In this document: positions 56,981-64,000 of the stretch, piece by piece
Layout of the letters: each line of letters begins with the position of its first letter
How positions within the stretch are numbered: position 1 is the first letter of the stretch
From: Arthrobacter sp. Edens01
Lineage (GTDB): Bacteria; Actinomycetota; Actinomycetes; Actinomycetales; Micrococcaceae
Reading direction: 5' to 3'
DNA length: 64,000 nucleotides
Assembly (NCBI RefSeq): GCF_001307035.1
Contig: NZ_LKIU01000005.1
Coordinates: 470,561 to 534,560 of the forward strand
Program-made: the position numbers and the translations under genes
The notes under the pieces: model-generated
Database searches by the model: none
Seen by the model: only the letters and a program-made list of their open reading frames with translations
Told to the model about the DNA's origin: nothing

Positions 56981-57502
56981 ATGTCCAACTCGAACCTTCG
57001 CCGTACCCTGCGGGCGCTGCCGGACTTTGCCGAGAACCTCCCCGGCTTCGATCCGGAGCAGGCACCGGAGGACCCCGCCGAGCTGTTCCTGGCCTGGCTG
57101 GATGAGGCGCTGGCCGCCGGAGTGCCCCAGCCGCACGCGTTCTCCCTCGCCACGGCGGACGCTGCCGGAAACCTGTCCTCCCGCATGCTGATCCTGAAGA
57201 ACCTCGACGGCGACGGCTGGCATTTCGCCACCTCACGCACCTCCCGCAAGGGGCGGGAGCTGGAGGAGAATCCGCGTGCGGCCATGAACTTCTACTGGCA
57301 CGGCCTCGGCCGACAGGTGCGGGTGGCCGGAAACGTGGTGCTGCTCAGCGCCGAAGCATCAGCCCGGGACTGGGCGGAGCGGCCGGCCGCCGATGGTTCC
57401 GAGAACCCGGACTGGCAGCTTTACGCGCTGGCTCCGCGGGAAGTCGAGTTCTGGCAGGCAGACCCGGGCCGGCGGCATATCCGGCACAGGTACGTGCTCT
57501 AG
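56981..57502 (+). CDS. Pyridoxamine 5'-phosphate oxidase family protein (short PdxH-like)
   Basis: Protein of 173 residues. FSLATADAAGNLSSRMLILK, TSRTSRKGRELEENPRAAMNFYW and RQVRVAGNVVLLS follow the PdxH pattern, and the end VEFWQADPGRRHIRHRYVL matches the PdxH C terminus. It is about 40 residues shorter than typical PdxH, lacking the usual stretch after the RP motif. It may oxidise PNP/PMP to PLP with FMN, or be a relative with another substrate. Confidence 0.82.
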   Translation: MSNSNLRRTLRALPDFAENLPGFDPEQAPEDPAELFLAWLDEALAAGVPQPHAFSLATADAAGNLSSRMLILKNLDGDGWHFATSRTSRKGRELEENPRAAMNFYWHGLGRQVRVAGNVVLLSAEASARDWAERPAADGSENPDWQLYALAPREVEFWQADPGRRHIRHRYVL

Positions 57503-57607
57503 GCGCTCTTCCGCACGCCCGGTGCAAGCTGCCCGCACCCCCTCCCGAACGACGGCTGCCGCCGCTAGCCTGAAATGGTCAGCATCCACGTCCAGGAAGG
57601 CCGGGGC

Positions 57608-58477
57608 ATGTCCGAATCCCCAGCAGGGTCCAGCAACTCCGAATCCAGACCGGTTCCCGAGGGCCGCATCGAAAAAGTCAGTGACGGCTGGGTACTGGCC
57701 TTCGACAAGCAGCTCGATTACCCCGCCGCCCACATTTGGGATGTCCTCACCAACCCGCAGAAGGTGGAGAACTGGCTGGGCCAGATCAGCCCGGGATGGG
57801 AACTCGGCAAGGCATACACGCTGGAGATGGGTGGAAGCGGCGTTTCCGGGACCGTTCTCCAGCTCAGTCCCCGCTCCAATCTCCAGATCACCTGGGATGA
57901 CCAGCTTGGTGAAGAAGCAGTTCTTGACTGGCAGGTACTGGAGTCCGACGGCGGTGCGCTGCTGGCTTTCCGGGCGCACACGGACACCGCTGATTTCCTG
58001 GCCGAGGGCAGTGCAGGCTGGCAGGGCATCATGGCCGCTTTTGGCGCCGTCGCCGCCGGAGAATCGCCGTCCCAGGAGGAACCCGGATCCAGCGAGGCGC
58101 TGCGCGATGCGTACTCCCGCGAGTTCGGTGTCAGTCCCACGATGGGGACGGTGAGGGACGCTGCGGACGGCAGGACCCTCGAGTTCGAACGCTGGTACCG
58201 GGCCCCCGCCGAGGACGTGGGCTCCGCCGTCGAAAGTTCCAGCGGCAACCTCGGCATGGGGCAGGAAGCGGAGATTGAAATCAGCGAAGATGGAGGAGTG
58301 GCCAAGCTTCACGTCCGGCAGTACATCCCGGGCGGTACGCCGGAAGACACTGCCGCGCTGATGGCAGCCTGGCACCTGGCCCTGGATTCAGCGGCTATCA
58401 GGCTTCAGGGCGGCACCCCGAACCCGAACTCCCACCGGCTGCGTGCGCTGGAGGCGCTCTACCGCACTGCGCTCTGA
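57608..58477 (+). CDS. SRPBCC domain protein
   Basis: Protein of 289 residues. The first part (about 25-145) is an AHSA1-type fold: [25 protein letters not shown] and [20 protein letters not shown] strands. The second half (from about 170, [20 protein letters not shown]) may be another, diverged domain. Ligand unknown. ATG 57608 is chosen for the AGGAAGG seven bases upstream; an in-frame ATG at 57575 lies only three bases after a TAGCCT box. Confidence 0.78.
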   Translation: MSESPAGSSNSESRPVPEGRIEKVSDGWVLAFDKQLDYPAAHIWDVLTNPQKVENWLGQISPGWELGKAYTLEMGGSGVSGTVLQLSPRSNLQITWDDQLGEEAVLDWQVLESDGGALLAFRAHTDTADFLAEGSAGWQGIMAAFGAVAAGESPSQEEPGSSEALRDAYSREFGVSPTMGTVRDAADGRTLEFERWYRAPAEDVGSAVESSSGNLGMGQEAEIEISEDGGVAKLHVRQYIPGGTPEDTAALMAAWHLALDSAAIRLQGGTPNPNSHRLRALEALYRTAL

Positions 58478-58505
58478 GATTTCGGAAGCTCCCGGGCTGC
58501 CTTGC

Positions 58506-58511
58506 TACGGT
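58506..58511 (+). promoter_or_regulatory. -10 element of the DNA glycosylase gene, leaderless type
   Basis: TACGGT, six bases, then ATG 58518. Confidence 0.5.
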
Positions 58512-58517
58512 GAGTCA

Positions 58518-59171
58518 ATGGATCCTTCCGACCCGCGCAGTGCCCTCGCCGTTCCCGCAACAGAAGCAGCCCCATGGCTGCTGGGCGCAGTGCTCCGCCG
58601 CGAATCTCCGGACGGGGACGTGGCCGTCCGGATCACCGAGGTCGAGGCTTACCTGGGGGAGGCCGACCCCGGATCACATGCCTTCCGCGGCCGCTCTGCG
58701 CGCAACGCGACCATGTTTGGGCCCGCCGGCCATCTCTATGTCTACTTCACCTACGGCATGCACTACTGCGCCAACGTGGTCTGCGGTGAAGCAGGGCAGG
58801 CCACCGGGCTCCTGCTGCGGGCAGGGGAGATCGTGGAAGGACACGGCACGGCCCGCCGCCGCAGGAAGGAACCCAAAACGGACCTGGACCTGGCCCGCGG
58901 TCCGGCCCGGCTGGCACAGGCGCTGGGGATCGACCGCGAACTGAACGGTGCCGACGTTTTTAGCGGGCCGCTGCGCCTCGAGTTGCCCCCGCAGCCGGCA
59001 GATCCGGCCCGAATCTCCGTGGGGCCGCGCGTGGGGGTCAGCGGTGAAGGCGGTGGCGCTGCCTTTCCCTGGCGTTTCTGGCTCACCGGCGAGCCCACGG
59101 TCTCCAAGTACCGGCCCGCCGTCGTACGCCGGCGGCCGGCGGGAGCAACTTCAAGGGCAACGGGCCGCTAG
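58518..59171 (+). CDS. 3-methyladenine DNA glycosylase, AAG (Mpg) family
   Basis: Protein of 217 residues. [45 protein letters not shown] and a [15 protein letters not shown] segment are the AAG signatures; the Glu in TEVEAY is the catalytic base and the Tyr in YFTYGMHYC the inserting residue position. It removes alkylated purines. ATG 58518 is preferred to longer frames due to the -10 box. No LexA box is present. Confidence 0.93.
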   Translation: MDPSDPRSALAVPATEAAPWLLGAVLRRESPDGDVAVRITEVEAYLGEADPGSHAFRGRSARNATMFGPAGHLYVYFTYGMHYCANVVCGEAGQATGLLLRAGEIVEGHGTARRRRKEPKTDLDLARGPARLAQALGIDRELNGADVFSGPLRLELPPQPADPARISVGPRVGVSGEGGGAAFPWRFWLTGEPTVSKYRPAVVRRRPAGATSRATGR

Positions 59172-59250
59172 CGCAGGTGCAGCGCCTCAGTGTGACAAGC
59201 GGCGCAGGCCGAATCCGGCGATGGACCGCTGAGTCCGGTTGCCGGACCGG

Positions 59251-59256
59251 TAAGGT
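59251..59256 (+). promoter_or_regulatory. -10 element of apt, leaderless type
   Basis: TAAGGT, six bases, then GTG 59263. Confidence 0.55.
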
Positions 59257-59262
59257 GGATGG

Positions 59263-59820
59263 GTGAAAGACGAAGCTTCAGCTCCTGTAGTACCTGCCGA
59301 ATCCATTCTTGAGACCATCGACCGCCTGTGCGCGGTCGTTCCGGATTACCCAACTCCCGGAGTCATTTTCCGGGACCTGACTCCGGTCTTCGCAGACGGA
59401 CCTGCCCTGCGCGGCATGGTCGATGCCCTGCTAGCCGGGTTCGAGGGAACCTTCGACTACGTAGCGGGCGTCGAAGCCCGCGGTTTCCTGCTGGCAGCGG
59501 CTGCAGCATACGCATCGGGCCACGGCGTCATCACGGTCCGCAAGCCGGGCAAGCTTCCCCGGCCCACCTACAACGAGACGTATTCGATGGAGTACGGCAC
59601 CAACAGCCTGGAAGTACACATCGGTGACATTCCGGCCGGTTCCCGGGTCCTGGTCCTCGACGATGTACTGGCCACCGGCGGCACCCTTGGCGCCACCGCC
59701 CGGCTGATTGAACGCGCAGGTTCCACAGTTGCCGGAATCGGCGTCGTACTGGAACTCGACGGCTTGGGCGGACGCGAAAACCTGGCGGGCTACAAGGTCC
59801 TTTCGCTGCGCACGTACTAG
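59263..59820 (+). CDS. apt: Adenine phosphoribosyltransferase
   Basis: Protein of 185 residues. It salvages adenine to AMP. PDYPTPGVIFRDLTPVFADG, VAGVEARGFLLAAAAAY, the hood RKPGKLPRPTYNETYSMEYG and the PRPP-binding VLVLDDVLATGGTLGAT are all present. GTG 59263 has a -10 box six bases upstream. In many actinobacteria apt is next to relA/secF; here it sits alone. Confidence 0.96.
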   Translation: MKDEASAPVVPAESILETIDRLCAVVPDYPTPGVIFRDLTPVFADGPALRGMVDALLAGFEGTFDYVAGVEARGFLLAAAAAYASGHGVITVRKPGKLPRPTYNETYSMEYGTNSLEVHIGDIPAGSRVLVLDDVLATGGTLGATARLIERAGSTVAGIGVVLELDGLGGRENLAGYKVLSLRTY

Positions 59821-59930
59821 CCTTTTGCCCTCGGGCAGGCCGCGGCTCGGCCGCACTCTGGACAGGGCATACAAAATGTGCCGAAGCACGGTAAACTTGA
59901 CGGTCTGCCTTTGCGAGAGGGAACGCGAAC

Positions 59931-62198
59931 ATGCCTGAAGAGTCTTCGGCCCACACGGAGCTGGAAAACGAGCGCCAATACGTGGCCGGCTTGTACCACC
60001 GGCTCGATGAGCTGCGCGAGGAAAAACGAGAGCAGCTGGCCCAGGTGCGGCGCAGCCACTCTGCCGGTTCACACCAGAACCGGTCCGAGCGCGACGCGTT
60101 TGCCACCATGTATGAGGACCGGCTGGCGCAGCTGATGGCCGTCGATGACCGCCTGGTTTTCGGCCGGCTGGACCTCGACGACGGCGAAACCCGCTACATC
60201 GGCCGCATCGGCTTGTCCACGGCGGACCTGCAGCGGCTGATGGTCGACTGGCGTGCCCCGGAAGCAGGCACTTTCTACCAGGCAACGGCATTTGAACGGC
60301 AGGGCGTGCGCCGCCGCCGGCACCTGATGCTCAAGGGCCGTGACGTCCAGGGACTGGAAGATGATGTCCTGGACTATTCCATGCTTGAAGAGGGGCAGGA
60401 CCTGCAGGGCGAGGGCGCACTGCTTGCCGCCCTGAATTCCAAGCGCACGGGGCAGATGTCGGACATCGTCGGCACCATCCAGGCCGAACAGGACCGGATT
60501 ATCCGTGCGCCGCTGCCCGGAACCCTCGTGGTCCAGGGCGGACCGGGCACCGGCAAGACCGCCGTTGCCCTGCACCGCGCCGCCTATCTGCTCTACACCC
60601 ACCGCGAACGGCTGAAGTCCGCCGGCGTGCTGCTGGTCGGCCCGTCCAACGCGTTCATCCGCTATATCGAGCGTGTGCTGCCTTCCCTGGGCGAGACCGG
60701 CGTCGTTATGTCCAGTCTTGGCCAGCTGATGCCCGGCATCACTGCCTCCGGAGAAGAGACTCCCGCGGCAGCGGAGATCAAGGGCCGACTGTCGATGGCC
60801 GACGTCGTTGCACGCGCGGTGGCGAACCGGCAGCGGAACTTCACCGAACCGAGGCGGCTGAACATTGAAGGCACCTGGATCACGCTGACCCCGAAGCAGG
60901 TGGCCCGTGCCCGTGACCGTGCACGTGCCACCGGCAAGCCGCACAACGAAGCGCGTGTGACCTTCGTGAAGATCCTCCTGCGCGAGCTGACCGATCAGAT
61001 GACGGAGATCCTGGAGGAATCGGCCGGCGCGGGCAACAGCACCGACCGCGCCTATCTCGCCGAGGACGTCCGAAGCTCCCGCGATGTCCGCGTGGCACTG
61101 AACCTGTGCTGGATGCCGCTGACGCCGGAGAAGCTCATCAGCGAACTCTTCAGCAAGCCCGGGCAGCTTGAAGCGGCGGCCCCGGAACTCACGGAGGCCG
61201 AGCGCGCAGCACTGCGGCGCAGCCCGGACGCACCGTGGACCGAGTCCGACGTTCCGCTGCTGGACGAAGCCGCCGAGCTGCTGGGTGAACTCGATGCCTC
61301 CGCCGGACGGGACAGCGCAGCGCTGGAAGAAGCGCGCAAGCGCGACCTGGCCAACGCCGAGCGTGCCATCGAAAACACTGAAGGTTTCCTGGAAGACTCC
61401 GGAGCCCACGGCATTCTTTCCGCCGAGGACCTGGCGAACCACAATATGGCCACCGAGCAGCGGCTCACCGCTGCCGACCGCGCCGCCGTCGACCGCACCT
61501 GGGCCTTTGGCCACGTGGTGGTGGACGAGGCACAGGAGCTCTCGGCCATGCAGTGGCGGCTGCTGATGCGCCGCTGCCCGCTGAAATCCTTCACGGTGGT
61601 GGGCGACATTGCACAGACGTCCTCTGCCGCCGGCGCAACATCCTGGCAGCAGGCGCTTGAGCCCTTCGTGGGGGAGCGGTGGACCCTGGAAGAACTTACC
61701 GTTAACTACCGCACCCCTGCGCAGATCGCCGAAGCAGCCGTCCGGATGGCCAATGCGGCCGGACTGGTGGTTTCCGCTCCCAAGGCCGTCCGTGAAGGCC
61801 AGTGGGCGCCTTTCCTGGATACTGTGCCCGAAGGCAGCCTCCTGACCCGGCTCCTTGAGACGCTGCCGGAAGACCTCGCAGCAATTGAAGGCGGGCTGCT
61901 GGCCGTCATCACCGAGGACCACCGGCTGGAAACAGTCCGCAGGGAAATCACGGCGCTGTACGGAGACAGGGTCGGCACCGGCGCGGGGGGACTGAGCCAG
62001 GACATCGTGGTGATTTCCCCGCGGGAGGCCAAGGGACTGGAGTTCGACGGCGTCGTCATCCTTGAACCGTCTGAACTGCTTACGGCAGCGGCCGGGAAGG
62101 TGGGGGATCTGTACGTTGCGATGACCCGTCCCACCCAGCGGCTGCGTCTTATTGCGGAGCACGGCATCCCGGCGGGCATCGACGCCGCCGAATCCTGA
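59931..62198 (+). CDS. helD: HelD-like superfamily 1 helicase/RNA polymerase recycling factor (class II)
   Basis: Protein of 755 residues. The N-terminal antiparallel coiled coil (LENERQYVAGLYHRLDELRE to MYEDRLAQL) is the HelD arm that enters the polymerase secondary channel. Walker A GGPGTGKT is at 203-210, motif II VVVDEAQELS, and motif IV-VI EELTVNYRTPAQI and REAKGLEFDGVVI. Actinobacterial HelD removes stalled or rifampicin-bound RNA polymerase from DNA. TAAACT at 59892-59897 gives a leader of about 30 bases. No clear rifamycin-associated element was seen. Confidence 0.88.
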   Translation: MPEESSAHTELENERQYVAGLYHRLDELREEKREQLAQVRRSHSAGSHQNRSERDAFATMYEDRLAQLMAVDDRLVFGRLDLDDGETRYIGRIGLSTADLQRLMVDWRAPEAGTFYQATAFERQGVRRRRHLMLKGRDVQGLEDDVLDYSMLEEGQDLQGEGALLAALNSKRTGQMSDIVGTIQAEQDRIIRAPLPGTLVVQGGPGTGKTAVALHRAAYLLYTHRERLKSAGVLLVGPSNAFIRYIERVLPSLGETGVVMSSLGQLMPGITASGEETPAAAEIKGRLSMADVVARAVANRQRNFTEPRRLNIEGTWITLTPKQVARARDRARATGKPHNEARVTFVKILLRELTDQMTEILEESAGAGNSTDRAYLAEDVRSSRDVRVALNLCWMPLTPEKLISELFSKPGQLEAAAPELTEAERAALRRSPDAPWTESDVPLLDEAAELLGELDASAGRDSAALEEARKRDLANAERAIENTEGFLEDSGAHGILSAEDLANHNMATEQRLTAADRAAVDRTWAFGHVVVDEAQELSAMQWRLLMRRCPLKSFTVVGDIAQTSSAAGATSWQQALEPFVGERWTLEELTVNYRTPAQIAEAAVRMANAAGLVVSAPKAVREGQWAPFLDTVPEGSLLTRLLETLPEDLAAIEGGLLAVITEDHRLETVRREITALYGDRVGTGAGGLSQDIVVISPREAKGLEFDGVVILEPSELLTAAAGKVGDLYVAMTRPTQRLRLIAEHGIPAGIDAAES

Positions 62199-62204
62199 TA
62201 ATTT
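62199..62204 (+). promoter_or_regulatory. -10 element of tyrS, leaderless type
   Basis: TAATTT, seven bases, then GTG 62212. The GAAGG before the GTG is too close to be a working ribosome binding site, which fits a leaderless transcript. Confidence 0.5.
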
Positions 62205-62211
62205 AGAAGGC

Positions 62212-63537
62212 GTGCCACAGAATACCCAGACCTCCGAGGGCCTTGCTGCCCAGCAGAACGATCCGAGCTTTGCCAACATCTGGCAGGAACTGAAATGGCG
62301 TGGGCTGATCAAGCTCTCCACCGATGAGGCGGAACTTGAGAAACTCCTCGCCGGGGATCCGGTCACGTATTACTGCGGCTTCGATCCCACGGCACCCAGC
62401 CTGCACCTGGGCAACCTTGTCCAGCTGCTCACCATGCGGCGTCTGCAGCTTGCCGGACACCGTCCGCTCGCGCTCGTCGGCGGATCCACCGGACTCGTAG
62501 GTGACCCGCGTCCGACGGCGGAACGCACCATGAACACCAAAGAGACGGTGAACGAGTGGGTCGGCTACCTGCAGGGACAGGTGCAGCGCTTCCTCAGCTT
62601 CGAGGGCGAGAACGCCGCCCGGATGGTGAACAACCTGGACTGGACGGCGCCCATGAGCGCCATCGACTTCCTGCGTGACATTGGCAAGCACTTCCGGGTG
62701 GGCACCATGGTCAAGAAGGAGATCGTTGCCTCCCGCCTGAACTCCGACGAAGGCATCAGCTACGCGGAATTCAGCTACCAGGTGCTGCAGGGCATGGACT
62801 ACCTCCAGCTCTTCCGCGATTACAACTGCGTGCTGGAAACCGGCGGATCGGACCAGTGGGGCAACCTGACTTCCGGCACCGAGCTGGTGCGCAAGGTTGA
62901 AGGCGCCACGGTGCATGCACTGGGCACTCCGCTGATCACCAACTCCGACGGCACCAAGTTCGGCAAGAGCGAAGGCAATGCCGTCTGGCTGGACGGTTCC
63001 ATGACCAGCCCGTACGCCATGTTCCAGTTCTGGCTCAACACTGCCGACGCCGATGTCATCGACCGGCTCAAGGTCTTCACGTTCCGTTCCAAGGCGGAGA
63101 TCGAGGAACTTGAGCGTTCGGTTCAGGAAGCGCCGCACAAGCGCGAAGCGCAGCGGGCCCTGGCTTACGACGTGACCTCCCTGGTTCACGGAACCGATGC
63201 CACGGACAAGGTCATCGCTGCATCGGCCGCACTGTTCGGTCAGGGGTCGCTCGAAGAACTGGATGAGGCAACGCTGACCGCGGCCACCGCCGAACTGCCC
63301 CGGGCAGAGGTCGGAACTGACGCCCTCGGCATCATCGACCTGCTGGTGGCTACGGGTCTCTCGAAGACCAACTCCGAAGCCCGGCGGACCGTCACCGAAG
63401 GCGGAGCCTACGTGAACAACCGCAAAGTAACCGAGATCGACGCCGTCATCGGCGAGACCGAACTGCTGCACGGCAAGTACCTGCTGCTTCGCCGAGGCAA
63501 GAGAAACCTCGCTACCGCGGTGGTCTCCGCCAAGTAA
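62212..63537 (+). CDS. tyrS: Tyrosyl-tRNA synthetase
   Basis: Protein of 441 residues, class I synthetase. The HIGH motif is the variant HLGN in TAPSLHLGNLVQL; YCGFDPTAPS and the tyrosine-binding YQVLQGMDYLQLF are visible; KMSKS is KFGKS in DGTKFGKSEGNA. A C-terminal S4 RNA-binding domain (SKTNSEARRTVTEGGAYVNN) closes the protein. tyrS lies before an rRNA operon in related genera, which fits the promoters found downstream. Confidence 0.97.
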   Translation: MPQNTQTSEGLAAQQNDPSFANIWQELKWRGLIKLSTDEAELEKLLAGDPVTYYCGFDPTAPSLHLGNLVQLLTMRRLQLAGHRPLALVGGSTGLVGDPRPTAERTMNTKETVNEWVGYLQGQVQRFLSFEGENAARMVNNLDWTAPMSAIDFLRDIGKHFRVGTMVKKEIVASRLNSDEGISYAEFSYQVLQGMDYLQLFRDYNCVLETGGSDQWGNLTSGTELVRKVEGATVHALGTPLITNSDGTKFGKSEGNAVWLDGSMTSPYAMFQFWLNTADADVIDRLKVFTFRSKAEIEELERSVQEAPHKREAQRALAYDVTSLVHGTDATDKVIAASAALFGQGSLEELDEATLTAATAELPRAEVGTDALGIIDLLVATGLSKTNSEARRTVTEGGAYVNNRKVTEIDAVIGETELLHGKYLLLRRGKRNLATAVVSAK

Positions 63538-63561
63538 CCGGCGGTTACACCTCTCAGCACT

Positions 63562-63598
63562 GGAAGGCCGGCTCCCTCGGGGGCCCGGCCTTCCTGCT
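63562..63598 (+). terminator. Terminator after tyrS
   Basis: GGAAGGCCGG at 63562-63571 pairs with CCGGCCTTCC at 63585-63594; few T residues follow. It separates tyrS from the promoter region beyond. Confidence 0.7.
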
Positions 63599-63716
63599 TG
63601 TCTGGATCTCCTTGGGGACGGGAGGCATTCCAACCCGGTTTGTGTGCCGCGGGGCCCCGCTTCGGGCTGCATGCAGGGCTACAGGCGGGGGTGCAGGAGG
63701 TCACACCCGGTCCGGC

Positions 63717-63745
63717 TTGCACGGGTGCCCGGGGGTGTGTAAAGT
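63717..63745 (+). promoter_or_regulatory. Strong sigma-70-type promoter P1, probable rRNA operon promoter
   Basis: TTGCAC (63717-63722) and TAAAGT (63740-63745) are separated by the optimal 17 bases. The 463 bases from 63538 to 64000 have no gene; this region lies where rRNA promoters occur in relatives. Confidence 0.75.
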
Positions 63746-63913
63746 AATTGGAGTCGCCGCGGTTGGGGCGCCGGAAGCCAAGGCTTACGGAGATCCCCGG
63801 ACGGAGACCAATCCACAAAAAACAGAGGCTGGTTCACGGCTTTGCCGCGAAAAAGCTTCGTTTTCGTGTGGGATCATCTGGTTGTTTCGAGCAGATTTCG
63901 GGAATTCACCGAA

Positions 63914-63942
63914 TTGCTAAAACGGCCTGGATGGAATATGCT
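63914..63942 (+). promoter_or_regulatory. Strong sigma-70-type promoter P2, probable rRNA operon promoter
   Basis: TTGCTA (63914-63919) and TATGCT (63937-63942), also 17 bases apart. An A/G-rich leader (GCGAAAAGAAAAGAAAG) runs to the window end, as seen in rRNA leaders. Confidence 0.72.
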
Positions 63943-64000
63943 GGTAAAACACCACAGCGGTGCGAAAAGAAAAGAAAGTTTCCGGTTGGGAATGGTTTTT

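Noticed and set aside
60069..62366. A 765-codon open frame on the minus strand opposite helD
   Set aside because: Antisense shadow of a conserved helicase, with biased composition and no motif or ribosome binding site.

Overview
The window comes from the chromosome of a high-GC Gram-positive bacterium, most likely an Arthrobacter-like member of the Micrococcaceae. The case rests on actinobacterial features: PriA-type HisA, a DUF3046 gene before recA, ClgR-type HTH regulator, class II HelD-like helicase, actinobacterial LexA boxes (TCGAAC-N4-GTTCGA), frequent GTG starts, and many leaderless promoters. The species assignment is inference. The region is mostly core genome. I see no prophage, IS element, CRISPR array or tRNA gene.

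Layout. 1-2213: molybdenum cofactor genes (moeA end, moaC, mog, moaE). 2230-7379: lysine/peptidoglycan dapB and dapA, RNase J, a small membrane protein and an HGSNAT-like membrane protein. 7491-12600: ftsK, pgsA, cinA, a ClgR-like regulator and a MarR regulator. 12703-17082: DUF3046, recA and recX behind a LexA box, then two paralogous secreted wall proteins. 17192-24962: miaB-miaA-dapF, a methyltransferase, hflX and a DinG-type helicase. 25019-26562: lexA and a divergent LysM protein sharing a region with three LexA boxes. 26637-32213: hisC-hisB-hisH, a 51-aa membrane protein, priA, an SseB-like protein and an MFS transporter. 32273-36081: DUF1844, then infC-rpmI-rplT and an rRNA methyltransferase. 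36124-40511: accessory genes (MFS, Nudix, ArsR plus AHSA1, radical SAM, a possible metalloprotease). 40666-44286: pheST. 44362-48060: HAD, TfoX-like protein, a DUF2975/HTH module flanked by two copies of a palindromic repeat, and a quinone oxidoreductase. 48219-56881: complete arginine cluster argC-J-B-D-F-R-G-H. 56981-63537: PNPOx-like protein, SRPBCC protein, DNA glycosylase, apt, HelD and tyrS. 63538-64000: no gene, but two tandem strong promoters that look like those of an rRNA operon beginning just outside the window.

The most notable points are these. infC appears to start with AUU, the classical IF3 autoregulation codon, behind a strong leader hairpin. The IF3 and L20 proteins of the same operon both carry long C-terminal additions; that on L20 ends in a separate small aromatic-rich domain. 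A LexA-type box sits in front of a radical SAM gene as well as recA and lexA. About a dozen genes show TAnnnT placed 6-7 nt before the start codon, which argues for leaderless mRNAs and fixes several start sites. Long palindromes occur after argH, at the end of the 40032-40511 gene, and around the DUF2975/HTH pair. No clearly new multi-gene system is evident; the novelty candidates are regulatory sites and domain additions.
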